Positions 40,803 through 47,196 of a DNA stretch of 47,196 bases are shown piece by piece. A program made the position numbers and the translations under genes. How positions within the stretch are numbered: position 1 is the stretch's first letter; every line of letters begins with the position of its first letter. The DNA is from Bacteroidales bacterium (GTDB taxonomy: Bacteria > Bacteroidota > Bacteroidia > Bacteroidales > Bacteroidaceae), in NCBI GenBank assembly GCA_004557185.1, contig SFEP01000008.1, forward strand, positions 1 to 47,196. Direction: 5' to 3'. The notes under the pieces were generated by a model. The model ran no database searches and had not been told where the DNA came from. It saw only the letters and a program-made list of their open reading frames with translations.

Positions 40803-42143
40803 ATGACAAACGTCCTTACACGCAGTTTCACACTCCTCCTCCTTTTCCTATGCTGTGCCCTCGCCGCCTTGGCCGATGGCAGGAGCGACAAACGCTTTAC
40901 GCTGGTCATCGACGCCGGCCACGGCGGGCACGATGCAGGTGCTGTGGGAGCCTATTCCAAAGAGAAAAACATCAACCTCAACGTGGCCTTGGCCTTTGGC
41001 AGACTGGTGGAGGCCAACTGCCCCGATGTGCGCGTGGTCTATACCCGCAAAACCGACGTTTTCATCCCTCTGCAGCGCCGTGCCGACATAGCCAACGCGC
41101 AGAAAGCCGACCTCTTCATCTCCATCCACACCAACGCGTTGCCAGCCGGACGCACGGCCTACGGTGCCGAAACCTATACGCTCGGTATGGCCCGCGCCAG
41201 TGCCAACCTTGAAGTGGCCAAGCGCGAAAACTCCGTCATCACGTACGAAAAGGACTACCGCCAGACCTACCAGGGCTTCGACCCCAACAGAGCCGAGAGT
41301 TACGTCATCTTCGAGTTCATGCAGGACAAGCACATGAAGCAGAGCGTCGATCTGGCCAAATGCATACAGAAGCAATACGTAAAAGGCGGTCGCCCCGACA
41401 AAGGCGTGCACCAGGCGGGCTTTCTGGTGCTGCGCAACACGAGCATGCCTGCCGTACTCACCGAACTGGGCTTCATCAGCACCCCCTCCGAGGAGAACTA
41501 CCTCAATTCGCGTCAGGGCGTGGACATCATGAGCCGAAGCCTGTATAACGGTTTCCTGGCCTACCGACGCCAGCACTCCAAGTCGCCGCAGCAACTGCCT
41601 GCCGACCTCCCCACCCAGCCGGCTGCTGAGAAACCGCAGCCCGCTCCCGCCACCGACAGCGCCGCCGTGCCCGCTGTGCAACCTGTCAGCACCGTCACGG
41701 CCAGCCAGTTGCAGAGTAGGCAGCCAACGCCCGCCGAGGACGCATCGACCGACAGCGCCCCCGCAGCCCAGGAGACCGCCCCCGCAGCCCGCCAGCATAA
41801 GGCTGCCCCCGCCGCCAAGAGTAAGCCCGCCAGCCCGCCCGCCAAAAGCAAGACAAAGGCCAAGCCCGCTCCCGCCAAGCCCAAGGTGACCTACCACATA
41901 CAGGTGGCAGCAGGCAAGTTGGAGGTGAGCGTGAAGGACAAGCAATTCAAGGGACTGCCTGTGACACGCGTCAAGGTGGGAGGGCAATACCGTTTCTACT
42001 ACGGCACCTGCCACACCTATGCCGAAGCCCTAAAAGCACTTAAAACCGCCCAAGCCAAGTTGCCCGGGGCTTATATGGTAGCCTTCGTAGGAAACCAGCA
42101 AGTCACCATTCCCGAGGCAAGGGCACAAGAAAAGAAAAGATGA
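40803..42143 (+). CDS. N-acetylmuramoyl-L-alanine amidase (Amidase_3) with SPOR-like C-terminus
   Basis: This periplasmic zinc amidase cuts the stem peptide from peptidoglycan, usually in daughter-cell separation. From ATG 40803 it has 446 residues: signal peptide (MTNVLTRSFTLLLLFLCCAL then AALA), Amidase_3 with the zinc ligands in VIDAGHGGHDAGA, KEKNINLNVAL and DLFISIHTNA, and the catalytic Glu in VLTELGFIS. After about residue 255 comes a Pro/Ala/Lys-rich linker of about 105 residues, low in complexity. The last 80 residues (VTYHIQVAAGKLEVSVKDKQ) look SPOR-like and would bind denuded glycan at the septum. The stop codon overlaps the next start (ATGA). Confidence 0.9.
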   Translation: MTNVLTRSFTLLLLFLCCALAALADGRSDKRFTLVIDAGHGGHDAGAVGAYSKEKNINLNVALAFGRLVEANCPDVRVVYTRKTDVFIPLQRRADIANAQKADLFISIHTNALPAGRTAYGAETYTLGMARASANLEVAKRENSVITYEKDYRQTYQGFDPNRAESYVIFEFMQDKHMKQSVDLAKCIQKQYVKGGRPDKGVHQAGFLVLRNTSMPAVLTELGFISTPSEENYLNSRQGVDIMSRSLYNGFLAYRRQHSKSPQQLPADLPTQPAAEKPQPAPATDSAAVPAVQPVSTVTASQLQSRQPTPAEDASTDSAPAAQETAPAARQHKAAPAAKSKPASPPAKSKTKAKPAPAKPKVTYHIQVAAGKLEVSVKDKQFKGLPVTRVKVGGQYRFYYGTCHTYAEALKALKTAQAKLPGAYMVAFVGNQQVTIPEARAQEKKR

Positions 42144-43066
42144 AATACTTTACCAAAGAAGTCAAGATTGCACTCACCGCTATCGTAGCCCTGGTGCTCC
42201 TCTTCATAGGAATTAACTTCCTGAAAGGGGTCAACGTGTTTGAGTCGACCAACACCTACTACGTCAAGTTCAAGAACGTCAACGGCCTCTGCGTGTCGAA
42301 CCCCGTCTACGCCAACGGCTACCCCGTCGGCATCGTGCGTGCCATCAACTACGACTATCAGCGTGGCGAGCACGTCATGGTTACCGTCGAACTCGACGAC
42401 GACATGCGTGTGCCCAAGCAGACTACGGCCGAACTGGAAAGCGAACTCATGGGCGGCGTCAAGATGATGCTCATCCTGGGGCCTAACCCTGCCGACAACC
42501 TCGCCCCCCGCGACACCATCATCGGCGGTCTGCACCACGGCACGATGGACAAGGTGGGCGCCATGGTGCCCGCTGTGGAGAAGATGCTGCCCAAGCTCGA
42601 CAGCATACTGGCCAGCGTCAACATCCTACTGGCCGACCCTGCACTGACCCACACGCTGCACAACGCCGAGGCCATCACGGCCGACCTCAAGCAAACCTCG
42701 GCACGCCTCAACCAGCTCATGCAGAACGAGGTGCCCTCCACCCTCACGCACCTCAACCGCACGGCCGCCAATGCCGAGCAGTTTACCGACCAACTTGCCC
42801 GCGTCGACGTGGAGCAAACCATAGAAAACGTCAACCACACCCTGCAGGGCGTGCAGCAACTCACCTCGCATCTCAACGGCGTGGCATCGGGGCTCGATGC
42901 CAAGATGAAGAGCACCGACAACACGCTCGGCCTCTTCCTCAACGACACCAGCGTCTACGACCGCCTCAACGCCACGCTCGGCCATGCCGACTCCCTCATG
43001 ATCGACCTCAAGGCGCACCCCAAGCGCTACGTGCATTTCTCCGTATTTGGGAAAAAGGACAAATAA
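42140..43066 (+). CDS. MlaD/MCE domain protein
   Basis: MCE proteins bind lipids in the periplasm for ABC-type lipid transport between membranes. The 308-residue protein has a membrane helix (IALTAIVALVLLFIGINFLK), the MCE beta domain with YYVKFKNVNGLCVSNPVYAN and YPVGIV, then a long helical tail (about 150-300) rich in Asn, Gln and Thr, with VEQTIENVNHTLQGVQQLTS, likely forming the tunnel of the hexamer. Its ATG overlaps the amidase stop by four bases. MlaE and MlaF, the expected ABC partners, are not in the window. The amidase-MCE pair is common in Bacteroidetes. Confidence 0.9.
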   Translation: MKYFTKEVKIALTAIVALVLLFIGINFLKGVNVFESTNTYYVKFKNVNGLCVSNPVYANGYPVGIVRAINYDYQRGEHVMVTVELDDDMRVPKQTTAELESELMGGVKMMLILGPNPADNLAPRDTIIGGLHHGTMDKVGAMVPAVEKMLPKLDSILASVNILLADPALTHTLHNAEAITADLKQTSARLNQLMQNEVPSTLTHLNRTAANAEQFTDQLARVDVEQTIENVNHTLQGVQQLTSHLNGVASGLDAKMKSTDNTLGLFLNDTSVYDRLNATLGHADSLMIDLKAHPKRYVHFSVFGKKDK

Positions 43067-43094
43067 CCCCGCTTCCCCTTATTCTCTGAACCAC

Positions 43095-44732
43095 ATGATC
43101 AAACACATGCTCATGCTTCTCTGCGCGCTGCCGCTGTGCTGTGGCGCGCAGACTTTGTTTCTGTCGTGGACGTCGGCCGACTCCCTGCACGCCGAGCGTC
43201 AGGCACCCCGTTTCACCGCCGTGCGCGACACCGTGCTCACCGCTTGGCGTGGCGAGCGTGTGCCAGCGGCCGCCTTGCTCTATGCCCCCACAGCCACCGA
43301 GCCGCTGGCGCTGCACGTAAGGTCGGCGCGTGGTCTCAAGGCCGAAGCCCGCTACGTGGGTTACGTCATGACCGACAGTTTCAACACCTGTGGCCAGCAC
43401 CCCCACAACCTGCAGCCCTGGCGGGTGCCCGATGTGATCGAACTGCCCTGCGCCCTGCCGCTCGAGGCCGGTCAGGCCCGTCCCGTGTGGTGCACGCTGC
43501 AGGTCGACAGCCAGGCCAAGCCCGGTGCGCACCGCCTCACGCTCGAGGTGAAGGGGCAGCAGTCAGGCCGCACGCTGGCCCGGCTGGCCCTCACCGTACA
43601 GGTCAAGGAGCGCACCCTGCCCGCTGCCGCCCAGTGGCAGTTTCACACCGACTTCTGGCAGCAGCCCTACGCCGTGTCGCGCTATCATGGCGTGCCGCGG
43701 TGGAGTGAGGCCCACTTCCGTCTGCTCCGTCCCTACCTCGAACTGCTTGCCGCCTCAGGGCAAAAGGTAGCCTCGGCCATCCTCTTCTACGAGCCTTGGG
43801 GCGACCAGAGCCACGACAAATTCGACCCCATGGTGCAGACCGTGCGCCGCAGCAACGGCACTTGGGCCTACAACTACGACGTCTTCGACCGTTGGATTAT
43901 GCTGCTCGACTCCTGCGGCATCAACCGTCAGATAAACTGCTTCTCCATGGTGCCCTGGGACATGAAGTTTCGCTATTTCGACGAGGCCACCTGCGCCTAC
44001 CGCGAGCTCAGCACCACCACGAGCAGCGAAGAGTATAAGGAACTCTGGACCTTCTTCCTGCGCGACTTTGCCCAACACCTCAGGCAGCGCGGATGGTACG
44101 AACGCACCTGCATCGCCATGGACGAGCGCGGCCTCTCGCACATGCTCAATGCCTACAGCGTGGCACAGGCTGCCGTGCCGGGCATGAAAATGGCACTCGC
44201 AGGCACCTATCACAGCGAACTTGTCGACAAACTGCACGACTACTGCATTGGCTACGGCGAACACTTCAGCGACGACGAACTCCGTGCACGCCGCGCTGCA
44301 GGCCGCGTCAGCACCACTTACACCTGCTGCAGCACGCCCAGCCCCAACCTCTTCAGCAACAGCCGTCCCGACGAGGCAGCCTACCTCCCCCTCTACTGCG
44401 TGGCCAACGGCTTCGACGGCTACTTGCATTGGTCGTGGATGAACTGGAACGACGACCCCCTGCACGACACCCGCTTCCGCCTCTTTGCCCCCGGCGACAC
44501 CTACCTCATCTATCCCGGACCGCGCAGTTCCGTGCGCTACGAGCGTTATATAGAAGGAGTGCAGATGGCTGAAAAATTCCGTAGGCTGCGTGCCGACTAC
44601 GAGGCCGCCGGCCGCCAGGCCGATGTGGCACGCCTCGACGCCGCCCTCGCCGCCTTCAAGGACGGCGTGGTGCATGCCGCCGCGCCCGCCGCACCCCGTC
44701 TGAACGCACTGCGCCGCCTGCTCAACGAGTAA
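43095..44732 (+). CDS. DUF4091 protein, GH123-like glycoside hydrolase
   Basis: A 545-residue secreted protein with a signal peptide (MIKHMLMLLCALPLCCGAQT) and the DUF4091 architecture: an N-terminal beta-sandwich (about 25-190) and a TIM-barrel-like domain. GH123 enzymes (beta-N-acetylgalactosaminidases) use a neighbouring Asp-Glu pair; here Asp343-Glu344 stand in CIAMDERGLSHM, which fits. Other marks are LFYEPWGDQSHDKFDPMV, NCFSMVPWDMKF, VANGFDGYLHWSWMNWNDDP and FAPGDTYLIYPGP. The substrate is probably an N-acetylhexosamine glycan, an inference from the family. It follows the MCE gene by 28 bp. Confidence 0.85.
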   Translation: MIKHMLMLLCALPLCCGAQTLFLSWTSADSLHAERQAPRFTAVRDTVLTAWRGERVPAAALLYAPTATEPLALHVRSARGLKAEARYVGYVMTDSFNTCGQHPHNLQPWRVPDVIELPCALPLEAGQARPVWCTLQVDSQAKPGAHRLTLEVKGQQSGRTLARLALTVQVKERTLPAAAQWQFHTDFWQQPYAVSRYHGVPRWSEAHFRLLRPYLELLAASGQKVASAILFYEPWGDQSHDKFDPMVQTVRRSNGTWAYNYDVFDRWIMLLDSCGINRQINCFSMVPWDMKFRYFDEATCAYRELSTTTSSEEYKELWTFFLRDFAQHLRQRGWYERTCIAMDERGLSHMLNAYSVAQAAVPGMKMALAGTYHSELVDKLHDYCIGYGEHFSDDELRARRAAGRVSTTYTCCSTPSPNLFSNSRPDEAAYLPLYCVANGFDGYLHWSWMNWNDDPLHDTRFRLFAPGDTYLIYPGPRSSVRYERYIEGVQMAEKFRRLRADYEAAGRQADVARLDAALAAFKDGVVHAAAPAAPRLNALRRLLNE

Positions 44733-44782
44733 GTCCGCGCACCCCCTCCTGCACCTGCCCTGCCACACTTCACCCTGTGCGC

Positions 44783-46900
44783 ATGAACCACCCAGCCCCC
44801 TACATACTCACTTGGCTGCCGCGCCGCCTTTGCCACCTGCTTTTGCTCCTGGCATGGGCGGCGCGGCCGTGGTGTGTGCAGGCGCAGCACACCGAGCAGC
44901 CCTGGATGTCGTGGGACGACTTTGTGCAGGACTATCTCGACGAGGTGGAGAGCGACGATGAGCTGTGGAATGCTGCCGCCATCGACCGCCTTGAAAATCT
45001 GCGCGCCACCCCCTTGCAGCTCAACCGCGCCACGCGCCAGCAACTCCTGGATTTGCCCTTTGTGAGCGAGGCACAGGCCGATTCGCTCCTGGCGTGGCGC
45101 GAGCGCCGCCGCGGTTTTCGCGGGCTGGGCGAGCTGCAACTGGTGCGCGGCATCGACTTCCTCACGCGGCTGCGCCTCTCACTCTTTGTGCGCACCGACT
45201 CCCTGTGGCTGCCCCCTGCCACCACGGCCACGCGAGGCAAGGCTCCCGCCACGTGGCGCACCATGCTCACCCAGGGGCGGGCCGAGGTTGACAACCGCTT
45301 CGACCTCCCCCTCTACCGCCGCCGCGGCTATCGCCCCAATGCCGACAGCACCGCCTCCCGCTATCTCGGCGGGCGCTGGGCACACACCCTCAGGCTGCGC
45401 TACGACTACAAACGGCAACTGCGCTACGGACTCACCATGCAGAAAGATGCCGGCGAGCCCGCCTTTCGCCGCGGCTTCTATCCCTACGACTACCTCTCGG
45501 CCTACGTATGCCTACAGCCCGCGGGCCGCCGTTGGCAACTGGCCTTGGGCGACTACGAGCTCGCCGCGGGCGAGGCTTTGCTCCTGGGCCGTCACGACTA
45601 TGCGGGCGCGGCCCGTTTGGCGCAGCAGCCCCGCCGCAGCGAGCCCGCCCTGCTGCGCCCCCACACCTCAGCCGACGAGGCGCGCTACTTTCGCGGGGCA
45701 GCCTTCGTGTGGCAGCAAGGGGCGTGGCGCTATGCTGCCTTTGCCTCGTGGCGCAAGATTGACGGCCGCGTGAACACCGACGAGGGCTGGACGCAAATTA
45801 CCTCGCTGCCCACCACAGGCCAGCACCGCACCCCCTCCGAAGTCACGGCGCGCCGCCAGGTGGGCCATGGCATGGGCGGCCTGCAAGTGGCCTGGACGCA
45901 CCGTCGTGCCCAATGCGCCCTCACGGCCTATGCCGCGCATTACGAGCACATGGTCAATCCCTCAGCACGTTACTACAACGCCTACTACTTTCGCGGCAAG
46001 CGCGTGGCGGGTGCTTCGCTGAGTTACCGTTACACCCACAGCCGCTGGATGCTGAAGGGCGAAACGGCCCTCGACCACCACCTGCGCCTCGCCACCAGCC
46101 ACCTGTTCAGTTTGAAGTGCGGCAACCGTGCTTCGTGGCAGGTGCACCACCGCTATTTCGCCCCGCGCTTTGTGAGCCTCTACGGGCAGGCTGTGAGGCA
46201 GGGCACGCGTGTGGCCAACGAGCACGGCGTGGGCACGGGCCTCCTGCTGCAAGCCTCGCGCAAGAGCCAGTTGCGCTGGTGGATAGATGCCTGCCGCCAC
46301 CACCTGCCCGTGTATCGTGCCAACTTCAGCGGCGCCAAGCAACTCGAAACGACGGCCGAGGGCAAGCATCAGGTGGCCCGCCGCTGGACGCTCGGCTGGC
46401 GCACCCGCTACACGTTGCAGCAGCGAGGCCTGACGGGTTATGCCACCGTGCCCGTGTGCTACCACACCCTGCGCCTCCGTGCCGCCGCCACCTATGCCTC
46501 GCGCCGAGCCAGCCTACATGTGCAGGCCGACGGAGCGCACAGCCGTTGCCGCAGCGGCGAAGCGGGGTGGGGCGGCATGTGCCTGCTGCGCGCAGGCTTG
46601 AAGTGGCACAAGCATTGGCAGCTCAAGGCGCTCGGCGCGTGGTTCGCCACCACCGACGGCCAGACCGCGCTCTACGCCTACGAACCGCAGCTGCCCGGCG
46701 CAGGAGCCTTCCCCTCGTTTCGCTACCACGGATGCCGCGCCGTGGCCCTGCTGCAGTGGCAGCCCTGCTCCTGGGTCAGTGCCGCCGTGCGCGCCTCGTC
46801 GACCGTCTACTTCAACCGCTCTACCATCTCCACAGGACTTGAGGAAATAGCGCATCGCAGCAAGCAGGACATCAGTGTGCAACTGCGTTTGCGCTGGTAG
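44783..46900 (+). CDS. Secreted helix-hairpin-helix protein with beta-barrel-like C-terminal part
   Basis: A 705-residue protein from ATG 44783. The signal peptide (LLLLLAWAARPWCVQAQ) is followed by a ComEA-like helix-hairpin-helix domain: ATPLQLNRATRQQLLDLPFV and ERRRGFRGLGELQLVRGIDF. From about residue 150 to the end there are alternating beta strands with aromatic girdles, for example YDYKRQLRYGLTMQKDAGEP, typical of an outer-membrane barrel, ending SVQLRLRW. This combination is common in Bacteroidetes and its function is unknown. DNA contact by the HhH domain at the cell surface is possible. Arg and His content is high. It begins 50 bp after the glycosidase stop. Confidence 0.82.
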   Translation: MNHPAPYILTWLPRRLCHLLLLLAWAARPWCVQAQHTEQPWMSWDDFVQDYLDEVESDDELWNAAAIDRLENLRATPLQLNRATRQQLLDLPFVSEAQADSLLAWRERRRGFRGLGELQLVRGIDFLTRLRLSLFVRTDSLWLPPATTATRGKAPATWRTMLTQGRAEVDNRFDLPLYRRRGYRPNADSTASRYLGGRWAHTLRLRYDYKRQLRYGLTMQKDAGEPAFRRGFYPYDYLSAYVCLQPAGRRWQLALGDYELAAGEALLLGRHDYAGAARLAQQPRRSEPALLRPHTSADEARYFRGAAFVWQQGAWRYAAFASWRKIDGRVNTDEGWTQITSLPTTGQHRTPSEVTARRQVGHGMGGLQVAWTHRRAQCALTAYAAHYEHMVNPSARYYNAYYFRGKRVAGASLSYRYTHSRWMLKGETALDHHLRLATSHLFSLKCGNRASWQVHHRYFAPRFVSLYGQAVRQGTRVANEHGVGTGLLLQASRKSQLRWWIDACRHHLPVYRANFSGAKQLETTAEGKHQVARRWTLGWRTRYTLQQRGLTGYATVPVCYHTLRLRAAATYASRRASLHVQADGAHSRCRSGEAGWGGMCLLRAGLKWHKHWQLKALGAWFATTDGQTALYAYEPQLPGAGAFPSFRYHGCRAVALLQWQPCSWVSAAVRASSTVYFNRSTISTGLEEIAHRSKQDISVQLRLRW

Positions 46901-46964
46901 ACGGCAGCGTGTCCCGCCCGCACTTTCCACCATAATGTGAGATGGCGCTGCCGTTTGCAAGCGC

Positions 46965-47052
46965 CGCATTTCATCCAACCTTATCTCGCCATGGCATCGC
47001 ATAAACCAACAGGCTTTGGGCGATGCTCATTTATCTTAATGAAAAGGTTGGA
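46965..47052. repeat. Dispersed 88-bp repeat, copy 3
   Basis: Gap-free alignment with 14420-14507 and 22341-22428. In this copy the inverted ends are clear: ATCCAACCTT (46974-46983) pairs with AAGGTTGGAT near 47044-47053, and inner GCATCGC pairs with GCGATGC. It lies 10 bp before repeat element D. Confidence 0.85.
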
Positions 47053-47061
47053 TTTCTCTTT

Positions 47062-47196
47062 ACGTAGCATCTATTTTCGGCGGGGTGGGGGATGGGAAAA
47101 AGGAGATGCTACGTAAAAAATATCACGTCGTACGTAAAAAATATCACGTCGTACGTAAACTTTTTTACGTAGCATCTATTTTCGGCGGGGCGGCGG
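47062..47196 (+). repeat. Composite repeat element, locus D (module 1, double)
   Basis: A partial end (TACGTAGCATCTATTTTCGG at 47061-47080) is followed by a full module 1, with ACGTA or ACGTC at 47111, 47125, 47132, 47146, 47153 and 47167, the invariant 14-7-14-7-14 spacing. It closes with TACGTAGCATC and TATTTTCGGCGGGG. Module 2 may continue past the window edge. Confidence 0.88.

Noticed and set aside
44545..44562. TATATAGAAGGAGT as another copy of the pho-region A/T motif
   Set aside because: It lies within the glycosidase gene, encoding ERYIEGV, and is best explained by coding; similar runs at 21345 and 31500 are also coding.

Overview
The window looks like a chromosomal segment of a Bacteroidales bacterium, most likely Prevotellaceae or a close relative with high G+C. 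The evidence is the purH-mreB-mreC-mreD-mrdA-rodA order, a DUF3822 gene next to rsmD, an OprO/P-type porin, a long Pit transporter with a PhoU-like tail, a ComEC without a metallo-beta-lactamase motif, and several promoters with the Bacteroidetes -7 box TAnnTTTG. I see no rRNA, tRNA, CRISPR array, phage or intact insertion sequence. The species cannot be named from the sequence alone.

Layout. 1-240 is a repeat element. 241-7579 (minus) is the cell-shape operon, led by a gene for only the IMP cyclohydrolase half of PurH, then mreB, mreC, mreD, mrdA (PBP2), rodA and a small membrane-anchored protein. 7979-14177 is a phosphate module: a porin and a Pit transporter (minus), divergent from a PhoB/PhoR-like two-component system (plus), with a PHO-box-like site between them. 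14178-14681 is a repeat-rich gap between convergent genes. 14682-19504 (minus) holds rsmD, DUF3822, VanZ, DUF4250, a RecD-like helicase and a FucP-like sugar permease.

19666-36071 (minus) is a polysaccharide region: two initiating sugar-phosphate transferases (WcaJ-like and WecA-like), two GT4, two GT2 and one GT32 glycosyltransferase, an EpsG-like polymerase, and two PF14907 nucleotidyltransferase paralogues. comEC and an AAA-ATPase/PD-(D/E)XK gene sit among them. No flippase (Wzx), chain-length regulator or outer-membrane exporter gene is in the window. 36155-39973 (minus) holds an RsmF-like methyltransferase, thyA and an anaerobic sulfatase maturase. 40218-46900 (plus) holds folA, a periplasmic amidase, an MCE protein, a DUF4091/GH123-like glycosidase and a helix-hairpin-helix protein.

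The most unusual content is between the genes. Four loci (1-69, 14296-14390, 26383-26450, 47106-47175) carry a 70-bp element in which ACGTA words always fall at offsets 0, 14, 21, 35, 42 and 56. At three loci it lies next to CCACGG/CCGTGG words with an exact 21-bp period. A fifth locus, 37640-37862, is an 11-unit array of another sequence with the same exact 21-bp period, which is two helical turns. A separate 88-bp dispersed repeat occurs three times (14420, 22341, 46965), and two long perfect inverted repeats lie on either side of the phosphate module.
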